Shown: positions 52,901 through 64,000 of the stretch, in pieces
How the letters are laid out: each line of letters opens with the position of its first letter
Numbering within the stretch: position 1 is the stretch's first letter
The notes under the pieces: model-generated
Databases searched by the model: none
Seen by the model: only the letters and a program-made list of their open reading frames with translations
Told to the model about the DNA's origin: nothing
Position numbers and translations under genes: made by a program
Assembly (NCBI GenBank): GCA_014549065.1
Contig: JACDOX010000044.1
Span: forward strand, 3,425,506-3,489,505
Direction: 5' to 3'
Length of the DNA: 64,000 nt
DNA from: Cardinalis cardinalis
Taxonomy: Eukaryota > Chordata > Aves > Passeriformes > Cardinalidae

Positions 52901-54009
52901 CACAATACAGACCAAAGCCATCTGCACTTTTCACTCCAACATTATCAGCCCAGCTTTGATATTTATTGCTGGTGATGTAAAAAAATATGAACACCCCAAA
53001 GCATTTTTTCTGTCTCAAACTCAATTTGCAACATGGGCTGCAGAGCTGACAAAAACCTAATCTTTCCTTCCCTATGGCAAATTGAGGTCCCACTGGATTT
53101 CTGGCGTTTTCTTTCCTCTGTTTCAGAGAAGAATTGGGGTCTCTCATAGAGATTTTTTGTGTAGAGGTTTTCATCTCTGTCAGAGCCCCTTCATTTGGGT
53201 AAACTTCCCTTGAGTCCAAGCTGGAGGAAGCTTCAACCCAAGCTGAATTCTCTTCCTCATAGGGTCTTTAAAGGAACACAGGAATCCCTTTAGGAGCCTG
53301 TGTTTTAAAATTTGCATGTACGCTCTCCCAAGTGCCCATCCTAGGTGATTTTGAAGGCCAAGAGTTGTGCTCAAGAGGTAGCAGAGCCTTTGTGAAAGAT
53401 GCCTGGTGTTACCAGCTGGCCATTGTGGNCCATGGAGCAGGAGTTTAATCCAAACTAGAGATATGAGTCACTGCAGGCTGGACTCAAGTGTCTCTGGTGA
53501 TTTTGTTAGATTCTTCTGTTCCCTAAGTATCAGTCTGCAAAATAAATCACAGGACTAAGAGTATTTTCAGCCTTAGTCTCAAAGTTACTGAACAAATATG
53601 TATGCAGTATTACCATTCTTTTTTTTCCCCACATATCTCAGATGTCCCCCCCCTTTCTCTTTTGCTAAGAACATGCTTTACTGCTAATAGATGCTATAGA
53701 AAATCTCAGTTCTCAGATTCCTAAAAAAATAAATTCTATATTGATCAAAGCACTGCAAATATTCTAAGAAGGGTTCATTTTAAATTATGCAGCACAGAAT
53801 CAACTTGGAAATTTCAAAGTGCATCATGAGATGCTTTGAAAATGCTTCAATCAACCTTCACATAACTCAAAAATCCCTCTGTTCTGATTCTGCATAAACA
53901 ACTGTGCCCTGTCCTTACTGATGCTGTGAGCACTACCAACAAGGTGCTAATGAGGATTTTTGTGTGTGTGTCTGTGTGAGGGAGTAGGGACATATCTCTT
54001 AACAAAGAA
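49961..54009. other. Non-coding DNA
   Basis: No gene is recognised. A (GT)n stretch of about 18 bp lies at 53961-53978 and a C-run near 53647. Frames near 51.9-53.2 kb are short and overlapping. Confidence 0.5.
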
Positions 54010-54340
54010 TTTGACTAATCTGACAAGGTCACTTCTATATAAGCAGCCAAACATCTGTCAGCCTGTAATGACTCCTTCTGATCAATAGTGACATGGCCAG
54101 ATTTGAAACTGGCAACCTGGAGGCAAAAGGCTTTGTACCCTGTTACTAATCTCCTCAGCTCCCTAGTCCCCTCTGAGGTGCTGCTTTCTAATGAATACAT
54201 TCGACATTCAAAATGACAAATGGCTTCAATTAAAAAGAGGTCTCGGGGAAAACATTCCCNTTGCTGAATGGAAGACCCCACAGTATTACTCATTTATTCT
54301 TTTAGGCCACTGCAGTTAATATGTCAGTTCTATAAATTAA
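54010..54340. promoter_or_regulatory. Candidate conserved non-coding element
   Basis: A complex non-repetitive block containing AAGGTCACTTC (nuclear-receptor half-site), TCTATATAAG, TGATCAATAG, TTCAATTAAAAAG and GCAGTTAATATG. A 92-codon - strand frame crosses it without family resemblance. Density of motif-like sequence and absence of repeats suggest an enhancer. Alignment is required to say more. Confidence 0.25.
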
Positions 54341-57300
54341 AAGTTTCTGTGTGAATCATGAAGAAAGATGCCTGGGAGCTGCATTGCCTTGAGACACGAG
54401 CCTTTCCTCCTGTGCTCGCCAGGAGGTGGGAAGCANGGGCTGGGATCAAGAGAGATGCACCTCTGAGATTGTCACTGGTGTCCACAGAATTGAAGCCTTG
54501 CCTCTCCTAGGGCTTTGTAATTGTTACAGGTTCTGCTTTTAAAATACAGCAAGGAGGATTGCAGACACAGCAATAGGGAAGAAGCTGGGTGAGCTCAGTT
54601 ATCATGAGAGGAAGAGCTTGCTGTTTCCCTCATTACTGTGAAGCTGAGGGGATGAAGAAGAAAGGCCAGCATCTGCAGAAATGAACTTCAACAAGAGCAA
54701 ATATTTTTCACACCATTACCTGCAACACAAGCACGTTCTTTCAGCCTTGGTTGCTGGCAACAGATGGAAGGCTAACACAGGGGTCCAAGTGCACAATCGG
54801 CTGCTTTGTGCACCCCACAGACCTTCTGACCACTTTGACGGTGCGCTTTTCCAAGTTAAGCCTTTAATTCAGATATTCAGAGTCTGATCCTGACATTCCT
54901 TCTGAAGCCTGAGGTCAAGTGAAAGCTGTGCAGTTCATAATGTTCCNCACAGACATGCACACCAGGCAGTCCTGAGTCCACCCGAGCTGCAGAGCAGCAA
55001 GTTCAGGAAGGGAAGCAGAGAGACCGTGCTGGAAGAAATCTGTAGAAAACCTGCCTTGATTTAAAGCAAAATATTTTAGAAGGATCTAACTGTGGTAGGG
55101 CAATAAGAAATGCAGCAAAGTTTATTGGCTCACATAACTCGATTAAGCTTAAGCTTTGCTGCTTAAGCATTCTTGTGAGAGCTGAATGAGGACAGAGGCA
55201 GAGACNGCACAGCAGCCCTGAAGCTTTTTGGCCTGAGCTCTTCACTGCTGAGTCTTACAGANGATTTGCATGCACCCTGCAGCCCCCAAATCCCCTGAGC
55301 TAGTCAGTCTGCCATCAGCTATCCCAGCATGACTTGGAGCAGCTCCACCAATTTACATCCNGCTCTTGTCTCCCAGCTGGATGCCTCAGGAGTGGCTTCA
55401 CATGGCCTGTGCTGCCCTGAGCTCTGCTGTGCAAAGGGGNCCTCATCTTGCTCATCTTCCTCTCTTCTGCAGCTGCCCCTCTGGGATCCCTCTGTCAGGT
55501 CANTATTTGAGTCTCTGGTGGTTTTTACTCTGCTGACTCCACCAGGGGCAAACTGGGCATAAGTGTGACCATGTGAGCTCTTCTAAAATGTCTCACAGCT
55601 GCTTCTACTGGCATGAAGGGACAAAGCAGAAGGCAGTGGGAAATTGGATNAGGAGTTTTAAAGCGGTTAGAAGCCACTCCAGAGCATTATATTGTCTGTA
55701 AAAAAGGACTCGGAGGCAGGAAATCACACTACTGCTTTGGAACCTCTTGTGTTCATGACACTGCTGTGAAAGATGAACTTTTCCTTCCTGCCCCCAGACT
55801 GTTAGAAGANTTTTCTCTGACTTGACTGAAAGGTCATCTAGGTGGTTTGGTCCAGGAATTCCAATCTGTCTTTTTTCAAGTTCAGGGGNTACCAACTCTA
55901 CTTGTCTCAGCAATTTGAAAAGCCTTCAGATACTATTATCTTCAGTTCAGACCAGTGAATGGTTTTGCTAATGAGTTCCAAGAAGAAAAAAATTGTGTCA
56001 GGAAATTATTGCCTAAGGAAATACTAAAATAAAAAGAGGATTCACCTTGTCAACTGAATAGCTAAAAAAGAAAGCCCAACAAAGCTGAACTGCTGCAGTT
56101 CTGGATCATTACTATGGTCACTTCTGTAAGACTCCAGAGTGTAAAAGTACCTGGCAGTTCAAATGAGAACCTGATGAACTGAAATCCTCTAGANCTAATC
56201 AGGTCTAGACACAAGAAGTTCAGGAAAATTATCATCTATAGGCCTTGTTCATTAGTAGTGATGTCACTGTCAAAGAAACTGTATAAGGAGGGCAGCACAT
56301 ATGCAAGCTGAATGCCTGCCATGACANGAAATTAGGTGTTATCACAGCATATCCTAAACACTTAGGCAGTACTACACAGTTTTCACAAATTTGAAATTAT
56401 CTACCTTCACTTTCACAATAAAAGCCATTGCTGCCATATCATTAAATTGCAAAAGTGGTTAGTAAAAAAAAAAAGCAGTGAACTAATAGTAAAAGACCAC
56501 TCACCATAGCCCTATCTTACATGTGCCTTGCTCTGTGGCTTGAAACTGCAGCAAAGTCAAAACCACAATAAAATTTTCCATTAAAGATCTAAGCTGCAAT
56601 CTGGNTGGGGAACAGCTGGTTTGGCTTTTGGCTAAATTCTGAACACATTTCTGGGCACACCATTAGTATCATGTGCCTCATACCTACAGAAATGTTCTGC
56701 CTGTACACACATGGTGATTCTACCCTCTGCCATTATCTGAATCCAGGATACACAACCCACTAAATATCACCCTGCAGTTACAGGAATTCATTTAAATGAG
56801 ACTTTCACAGCTCCATTCAGCCATCCAGTGTATCACTCCACTTAAAGTCTATTACACAAAGCATAGCAGCAGGCAGATAGGTTTCAAGTTTCACATCTTC
56901 AACATCAGAGCCAAAAAAAAAAAAATAAGGCCAAGTTTTCTATCTTAGCAAGATATCNGAGTGATAATTTATTTCAGCTTTGTAACAAATGTGAATTTTC
57001 TGGTGCTTCTGTCCTACTGTATGAAATGCTGAGGAGCCTGTTCATATTTACAGTTCACTGGTCTGTGCTTAAAGTATCTGTTACAATAAGCAGATAAATG
57101 AATGGAAGGGAAAATTGTCTATCAGCACTCTGAGAGGTGAAGTTTTGAAGAATAGCAATCACAAAAGTTATAAAACAGCTCCATTTTGCAAGCATAGCTC
57201 TGAGAACATTTCCCCATCAGCTCCAGTAAATTGCAACATGGCTGGGTGTATCTGTCAGTATATTCATGTCACTACTCAGCACCTGAGAGAAACAGGGTGT

Positions 57301-58059
57301 CTGCCGAACTGGAGAGTGAGAGAAATGAACACCAGCAGTCAAAGAGCCATTCAGTGGTAAATGTCTGAGTTCTCACTGGGTAGCAGCTACACAGAGCAAT
57401 CTGAACTGCAGTTCAGGACTGTTGGGAGCATTCAGAGGGCTTTAACCTGAAGAAGCACCAAATGTCACTACAGTTACTTANATAACTGTCCAAACTGCTT
57501 TGTAACAAGTCCTTTAAAGGCTTAACGTAGTTTAAGGATTTACTTGATAGTTCCACTGATGTTGCCCTGGCACTTACTTTAAAGTCTGCTAATATTTTTA
57601 TATACTTTCTATAAAGAAGTTTTAAAACTCTAAAGAATAACCTAAATGAAAAAAAAAAAAAAAACCTAAATGAAAAAAAAAACCAAAAAACACCCACAAA
57701 CCAAAAGCAAACAACCAGATAAAACCCCATATGAGTTATGTTAGCAATATCAAGACTTTTGCATCAGCTTCAGCATTGCAGCTTTCCACTTCGTATAACT
57801 GGTAAGATTTGAAGCACTAAGAGGAGAAACTCACCTTGCTAGCTGGCTTGCCTATCTTCATGAATACATTTTCACTGAGGATCCAAAGGGCTAACATTTT
57901 GAAGTGGTATTTTATTCTTAGAAGTGTTGCAGAAATATTACTACTAGTAAGGATAGGAGCGCTATTAGTATTATCAAAAGAAACACAAGGGACTCTCCTG
58001 GCCCCTACATCCCATCAGCATTAACCAAGCACTATTTGTAGGATCTTCATCAACTCCAA
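54341..58059. other. Non-coding DNA with frequent ambiguous bases
   Basis: Ns are more frequent here than elsewhere (several per kb around 54.2-57.5 kb), which breaks reading frames. No exon is recognised. It contains a 13-bp poly-A at 56913-56925 and the A-rich duplication at 57641-57720. Confidence 0.5.
57641..57720 (+). repeat. A-rich tract with duplicated CCTAAATGA unit
   Basis: CCTAAATGA followed by about 16 A occurs at 57641-57664, and the same unit with a shorter A-run at 57665-57682, followed by A/C-rich low-complexity sequence. A likely replication-slippage product. The A-run lengths are unreliable in assembly. Confidence 0.8.
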
Positions 58060-58260
58060 ATCTGTAACTCAGCTGCACCTTAGCACCAGGGGATGAGGAT
58101 TATTGGTAGCAACTGCTGATTCATTTGATTGTTATCATGCTTGGGGGAGGCACTGCCTCCTTTTATGTCTGTCAGCACTTAACAGACAATAACAGTTAAT
58201 TGTAATTGGTAACCATCACTAAAGCTGTGCCAAACCCCAATTAGACTTCAGATTTCCTGG
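58060..58260. promoter_or_regulatory. Homeodomain-motif-rich candidate enhancer
   Basis: Within 200 bp lie GATTATTGG, TGATTCATTTGATTG, TTAACAGACAAT, TTAATTGTAATTGG (58196-58209), GGTAACCATCAC and CCCCAATTAGAC. The combination TTAACAGACAAT plus AATTGTAATTG is also present at 5601-5620. No frame or repeat is evident. This fits a developmental enhancer or conserved non-coding element, by motif appearance only. Confidence 0.35.
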
Positions 58261-59699
58261 CTGAAATACTAGCAGCATGTGTAAACTGCACAAATTTCAC
58301 TACTCCTTGNTCCCCAAAGCAGCGAGGCTTTCTGCTTTCCTGGGCAGGATCAGCTGGAGGATCCTTAGTGCTCACGAGGTGTAAGGACCTAAATCCTATC
58401 CACCCTTTCTCCCTTTCTTTGTGTGCTGCAAGGCTGCTCCTCAGCACCAGCCATGGCAGTTCATAGAGGTGGCAACTTTCTAAGTTCTCTCCTTTATCAC
58501 TGGCTCAGGCTTTCTTGGCTCCTCCAAGCTACAGCAGAAACTTCAACCCAGTTTCCCAAGGATAAATGTCATCGTCGTGAGTTATCACAACTAGCATCCA
58601 GTATTTTCAACACCCTTCAAAAAAACCAACTCAGAGATCTGCAGTGCAGGATTAAAAGTGAATCTGCCCTGTGCAATGACTTANGTGTTGAAATGTCTCA
58701 GGATGTTAGCTCAGACAGTCACCACAATGTCATNACCCTGCTGAAAACAGGGAAGAGCAGGATAATACTCCAACTCTCAGGCATCCTGCTGAAGGACAGC
58801 AGCCTGTAGGAGGCATGGACAACACCCACTGTCAGCAACCTGTGCTTCAAACACCCTGGAGTTAGAGGAGTACCTCTGCCATCACATAAATAATGCTTCT
58901 TTTCTTTCTTCTGTTTGCTTACAAAGTATCTTGGGCAAGACAAAGTGATGCAGCTGAAATGGGAAATACTGCTGCTGAGGTAAAAGGCACNCCAGCTATT
59001 TCAAACAAAGAGCTGGACGAAAAGGAAATGAAAAGTGGCAAAAGAAAAGTTTACTAAAGTTTGGACTTCAAAGTGCACAAACAAGCCACCATAGGGGAGT
59101 CAGNAAATGCTGCCTATCCAGTTCTGCATTGTAGCTCAAGCATCAGCATCCCCACAGATTCACAGCTGATTCAGAGGTGACTGGTTTTACTCAGGGTTTC
59201 AAAATCTCAGTGGGAAAGCAGTGGTTGTGAGTGGATTCCTGTCCAAAATAACAGCTGGGTGACAATGGAACTGAAANTCCATGCAGGTGGAAGCTGGATC
59301 ACTGGAGATATCCCTGGTCTGTCAGGGTGAGGAGTGCAATATAAGATGTCAANTGACTCAGTTTCCTAAAAAACAGAGCCATTATATATACAGCCAGCAG
59401 GGAATGTGGAGGTGCCCCTTGTTTTATTTAATCATACAGCAGCCTCTTATTTCTCNCTGTTCCTGGCCAGGTGTGTGTAACACATCACCTGGAGCTCCTG
59501 TTGGAATGTCTCACACCCTCCAATGCCCAGCTCCTTGTGACACTGCTGTCTGCCTGGGCAGACATCAAGTGCTGATTGCCCAAAATCTCACCACTCCCCC
59601 TCTCTTCAGCCTCATTGAGAGTGTAAAAGAGAGAACTCCCCTCCCCAGCCTCCTCATTACAGCCCACAGTGTGGTGCCCTTAAATAACACCTTTTTTGT
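58261..59699. other. Non-coding DNA
   Basis: Frames of 128-140 codons occur on the + strand (58423-58809, 59281-59703) but contain Ns, lack family features and have no supporting splice structure. No repeat is recognised. Confidence 0.45.
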
Positions 59700-60290
59700 G
59701 TAGGTCTAATTGGCCAATATACAGTGGCTGCCATTGGCTCCTCTGAGTGCTTGCACAGTGCACTGGGCGTGCATGAATGCAATTTATCATGTCAAACTCA
59801 TTTGCTTCTACAGGGCATTGTTCCTGCCTTTCTTCTTCCACTGAGTTATTATTCTGCATGAATTTCCTTTGTAATTAAGTGGCTTGGTTGCCATTCCCAG
59901 CTCTGGAAAAATGACAAAGGGAAAACACGGGAAGCCGCAGCCTCAAACCGGTTTGCATTCAGCAGGGTTGCCTGCCATTTGCAGAGACCAGCAGATGTCA
60001 GCCTAAATTGAAAAATGGAAAAGAAATAACTGTATCATAATGTTAGCATCTCCCATGCCAGATGGGAGCCTTACAGAAGATGGCAGGAGCAGTTAGCCAG
60101 CAGTGGTTAAAATTCAGTGTTGGAACAAGTATGGTTACGCTGCATGCACCAATAGTGTATTTTGATTATAGGACTTAATTGTATCATAGATCAATGATAG
60201 TTTAATTTATGAGGATTGATTTTGTTAATTCAAGCAGTTCAAGAGGCACTGTTACAGCTTCAGTTCATTTAACTGTATCTGACTTCAGCA
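59700..60290. promoter_or_regulatory. Large candidate conserved non-coding element
   Basis: About 590 bp of complex, N-free sequence with no repeat similarity and no lasting reading frame. Motif-like content includes GTAATTAAGTGG (NK2/homeodomain), CAAACCGGTTTG (GRHL palindrome), TTTGCATT (POU), AAATGACAAAG, GGACTTAATTG, ATAGATCAATGATAG, TTTAATTTATG, and AGGATTGATTTTG (PBX/HOX-like). Of all non-coding stretches in the window this looks most like a deeply conserved enhancer, but I have made no alignment. Confidence 0.4.
59944..59955. promoter_or_regulatory. Perfect GRHL-type palindrome CAAACCGGTTTG
   Basis: A 12-bp perfect palindrome containing AACCGGTT, the consensus of Grainyhead-like dimers. 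It overlaps TTTGCATT, the reverse of the POU octamer start, so two factor types could share the element. Binding is inferred. Confidence 0.5.
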
Positions 60291-62985
60291 TTGCTCATGC
60301 TATGAGAAGATAAATGGCTGTATATAAACTAATACCCTCACCTCCCTATTTGTATGTTTATTTCAGCATCTGTCACTAACTGTGAGTTACATTTAAATGT
60401 AAAATGTTAGCTGGGTGGGATACAGCACTGGGCATTGAGTACTTAAGTCCCAGTAACAAAAAGTGGCATATGACAATCTGCACATGCACACTTAGTGATT
60501 CTTCTGATGGTTAATTNTAGCTGAATTTCATAATAGATAATTGTTGCATTCATACTAAATAGCAACAGGAAAATTGTGAATGCTGTGTCAGAAGAAGCAT
60601 GGGAAAGCCTATTTGAGACATGGGTTATATAGATCACAACTCACCGGATGTGAAACACAAACCTGACATCCAGTAAAAGTAAACACACTGTTAAGCTTCC
60701 AGCAGTCTCACAGGAACCTTTTTGAAAATCCAGATCGTAAAGCAAGGGTTTACATGAAAACCNTAACATTTACTCAAAATTGACATTTCCCGCCAATCCA
60801 CTCCACACACTTTCCTATCCCTGATTTTTTGGCCAAAAGAACTGGGAATTAGAAAATCAGACAAATAAAATCCCAATGAAAAAACCCAGAAGTTAATGAT
60901 TTTTATGCAAGNGCAATGCATTTTCTAACCCCTGAGAATTCTCACTTGAATGTGAAAGCAATTTCCTGAAATGAGTCAAATCACAGGCAGGAACTGGTTT
61001 GTCAGCTTTAAATCAACCACTAAGAAGGAAAAGCATTCATATGTGAACCTTAATTTCACACTGACTTTTGCATCTTCCTCTGTTTTTGGCTTAATCTGAT
61101 AAAATCAGAGGATACTTACTCCACCNTTGTGCTGCCCATGATAAGCCAAATCCACAGAGGATGCGCCTTGCTGCAACCTCTGCACTTTACATTGAGTCTG
61201 AGAAGATTTTTGCCACCACAACCAGGCAATCAATAAACATATGTTTTCACTTGTTTGTTTTAATCCTTAATCCCATGCTTATCCTGTGTTACTTGCACTG
61301 GAGTGAAGGAATAGCATCANAGGATATCTTAAATTGGAAGGAACGCATGTATTGCTCTTATAAAAAACAAGAAAAGGAGATGCATATTTCTACAGAGGCT
61401 GAATGAATCAGGAAGGCTTGTCACCCTGTGACAAGCATGAGCTGTGTGGAGATACTCGAAAAGCAAATAAATTATCTTTCTGTCAACAAAGTGCCATATC
61501 ACAGGAGACTGGAAAATGGAAAGCTTTTATAATATCTATTCTCATTCTACAGCATTGGTCAAAAATATGAGAAATGGAATCATATCTATCACTATTAATT
61601 TTGTGTGGTAAAGTTAGGGGGAAATTCCTCTTCCCTTTGCTGCGCTGTAATATCAGCCCTTCAAGCCAGCTTTGCTTACCAGTTTAGAATACAGTGGAAC
61701 AGAATTCTAATTCTAACAGAACAGCCAACTCAGACCATCTGATGCTTTCTTGAGGTTTTGGGAAAAGCACCAGAAAAGGACTATATAGTTGACAATCATA
61801 TAAATAAAAATACAAATTACAAAATTAAATCAGAACACAAAGAGAAAATTGCACACAGGAGAACAGTAGGCCAGAAATTGCAGGTGGCAACAACAATGAC
61901 AACCAACAAAAGGGATAAAAACCAAAATGAAAAAAATGGTCCAAAACACATTTTGTGTTCATCCCCGTGCCCTGTCTATTCCTTCCATAACTTTAACAAT
62001 TAAAGTCAACACACCCATAGCCAAGTAATTGTTGTGCCAGGGGTCTCAACACTAACACACTAACAGCAGGTGCTTTCCCAGGGCACATCAGTCCCTGGCC
62101 CTTTCCCAGNCCAAACACTCCCAAGCCTCCTGTGCAGGGACTTTCCTGTCCCTTTGGAGCGGGGAGCAGGACATGCTCTGACTAGGTCTTCACATTTCCT
62201 TTGTTGGTTTCAGGGTTTCTCNGGCAGATTTGCATTTTACAGCAGAGGTGGATAGAGATCAGACAACTCTGAGCTCCAAAGGGGATGGAATATCTTCCTT
62301 TCAAAACACCAAGAAAAAGTGCTCTTGCTTCCTGCGAAGAATCAGTGTCCCCCACATCTCCCAAGCAGAGGGATGTTCTTTCCTTGGGAGGGGCAAATTG
62401 GGGGGGACAAAGCAGAGCAAATGGGCTTATCCTCTTATGAAGTTTTCCCATTCNAGTCAAGGCATATTTTCAAAACAACTGTCATAGGCCCCAAGGTGTT
62501 TAATCTCTTTTCCAGTTTTACCTCTAAAGAAACCTCATCCTTTTTCCACTCTGAATCCCCCAAGACTTATTCTGTCTCTCCCACTCCTATTTCATGTAAC
62601 ACAAGGTATAATAACATCTATANGTGGGGAAAAAAACAAGAGTAGAANTTTGTAATAGNTTTCTGCAGAATAGCACAAACGCAAATTGCTCCAGCTTAAA
62701 AGAATCAGCAGCATATGAAAACATTCTCTGCTGATCATAAAAATCTTTCTGTTCTTCCCCATATGGCATTTGGTATTAAACCATCAAACTTTATATAAAT
62801 GCTGAATTTTGGTCAAGGGGGTGTGCTGACTAGGTACACTGTGCTGCCTACCTGAAGTGCAGCTTGAGTCACACAGAAAGAAAATCAGCAGAAGGACCAA
62901 GATAATTTCTCATTGTCTCTCCTGCTCTTTGTTTTNTCTTGCTCACCAGATGGATTTATTCTGCCTTTCTTGAGAAGACCTGAAT
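60291..62985. other. Non-coding DNA
   Basis: AT-rich with no recognised gene, RNA or element. Overlapping frames of about 80-110 codons near 62.2-62.65 kb contain several Ns and no family signature. Confidence 0.5.
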
Positions 62986-63690
62986 TTATTCTGAAGCATA
63001 CCTTGAGTGAAGTTTTAGTCCTCTGGAAATCACAGAGACCCCATAAATGTTATCTAATGAATCACTGCCTACAATCATTTTACCCTTGTATTTTCTTTTG
63101 TTCTGCTGTTTTTCTATATGTTTCTCCTCTGGTTCAGTATCTGTCCTGNCAAATGCCACTGTTCCTTTATTTCTTGCTGCTTTCCAGTTTTGGATGCTCT
63201 TTGGCAGCATGGCAGCCTTCAGCTCACAGGTACATGTCTCCCTTCCCTGTGAGGTGTTTCCTCTAACGCTGACTTCTCTCACTTCAGGAATACAATCCCT
63301 GTCATTGTCATCAGGACTCATCTCACACCTAGGCTTCTCAGGGTTGCATATCCTCAACACAGTTCTTCCTTTTCTCCCTCTCCCACTTTCATTTTCTGGT
63401 GATGTTCCCAGGATTGCTGCGCAGCCACTTGTTGGGAAGCAGGGATCAGGACCCTCTGGGGACTGGACTGGGATATTTCTCTGCTCAGTGCTGTTATGGT
63501 TGTGGGCAGGTGGTGTGTGACTCACCACAGCACNCGCACAAACGTGTTGGACTGGTACAGCATTAAAGCCATTCAAGTGGCATAGATCCTGTAGGAGAGA
63601 GAAATTGGAAATCTGAAACAGAGCCACATGGCTACCAGCAGAACATAAGTGAACTCTTGACAGTGTAATTATACTCACCAGAGCACTCAA
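62986..63690 (-). other. Unrecognised 234-codon open frame
   Basis: The longest frame outside the CpG island, open on the - strand from a TTG at 63690 to a stop at 62986. The first ATG is only at residue 124, so a complete gene from this start is unlikely. It is polar and charged, with scattered Cys, and ends lysine-rich. No domain is recognised. A 157-codon + strand frame overlaps it (63047-63520), so low stop density is shared by both strands. The small exon at 63526-63588 lies in the same frame. It could be part of an unknown transcript, a decayed element or chance. Two Ns fall inside. Confidence 0.2.
63526..63588 (-). other. Candidate 63-nt exon with strong splice sites
   Basis: On the - strand an excellent acceptor (TTTCTCTCTCCTACAG) ends just before position 63588, and a strong donor (CTGTG then GTGAGTC) begins at 63525. 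The interval is exactly 21 codons with no stop in the frame of the 62986-63690 ORF. A further strong donor (CTG then GTGAGTA) begins at 63678, so 63589-63678 would be a 90-bp intron, a plausible size for a bird. The upstream exon would have an in-frame stop a few codons back, so the transcript may be non-coding. Confidence 0.3.
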
Positions 63691-64000
63691 AAATAATTGC
63701 TATCCTCAAGAATCAAGCTGCTTGTTTTAATCTTAATGGGGAAAACTGTTTTAGAGGGTATTGGTACAAAGGAAGAAGAGGCCAGCCAAAGCAAGATGCT
63801 TTCCTTTTGTTTTCATTGGGTTTGTCTTTAAGAATTGAATTTTTACCCTTCTGTACATCTGCACAATACAATAACTATCAAATTAGTNGCTGTCAGTACT
63901 CATTCGGTATGGTTGGATAAAAGGATCATGAGGACACATGAGCAATAAAGACATCTAATTTAGAGGATTCTAGGTTAGGAGGAATATCTGGTAATTCACG
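63691..64000. other. Non-coding window edge
   Basis: AT-rich sequence with no recognised feature, apart from a moderate - strand acceptor-like pyrimidine tract (about 63740-63790, ending AAAACAG) that could begin the exon feeding the 63678 donor. Confidence 0.4.

Noticed and set aside
58423..58809. 128-codon + strand frame
   Set aside because: Contains two Ns, has no recognised family, and lies in DNA without splice or promoter support.
1..64000. CRISPR arrays, bacterial operons, tRNA or rRNA genes
   Set aside because: No spaced repeats, no clustered same-strand ORFs with ribosome sites, and no cloverleaf-like conserved boxes were seen. The window is vertebrate-type DNA.

Overview
The window reads as vertebrate nuclear DNA, most probably from a bird and plausibly a songbird. 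It is AT-rich and CpG-poor outside one dense CpG island. It carries the 3' end of a CR1 LINE with the usual avian terminus, and a diverged LTR of a family I know as abundant in passerine genomes. Single scattered N bases look like masked low-quality calls. There is no bacterial or viral gene organisation. Most long reading frames lack an initiating ATG or lie in the CpG island, where stop codons are rare by composition. I recognise no protein-coding gene with confidence.

Layout. Positions 1-12.6 kb are unannotated AT-rich DNA with one candidate spliced exon (3005-3163, + strand), two short tandem duplications (1523-1563, 5300-5356), a CR1 fragment (7005-7433, + strand) and a near-perfect palindrome made of two STAT-like half-palindromes (10789-10812). 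A CpG island at about 12.64-13.83 kb is the only obvious promoter. Splice-donor consensus sequences on both strands in and beside it allow divergent transcription: + donor at 14067, - donors at 13264 and 13816. From 14 to 39.5 kb I see intronic or intergenic DNA with hairpins (15799-15847, 28177-28202), a ZNF143/THAP11-type site (35862-35880), a CTCF-like core (38442-38457) and two blocks that look like conserved non-coding elements (about 22.9-23.3 and 29.5-29.8 kb).

The most gene-like reading frame is on the - strand at 39957-40502. It is preceded by a good splice acceptor and reads like ordinary globular protein, but I do not recognise it. Just downstream of its stop, in its own orientation, lies a hairpin with 15-bp perfect arms (39526-39559). 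From 40.5 to 64 kb there is a 5'-truncated LTR (46988-47435, - strand), several enhancer-like blocks (49.74-49.96, 54.01-54.34, 58.06-58.26 and 59.70-60.29 kb, the last with a GRHL palindrome beside a POU half-site), and a second long - strand frame (62986-63690) overlain by a possible 90-bp intron and 63-nt exon.

The simplest overall reading is an intron or gene-desert segment rich in candidate cis-regulatory DNA around one CpG-island promoter. Splice, enhancer and transcription-factor calls are pattern reading only. Comparative alignment and RNA-seq would decide them.
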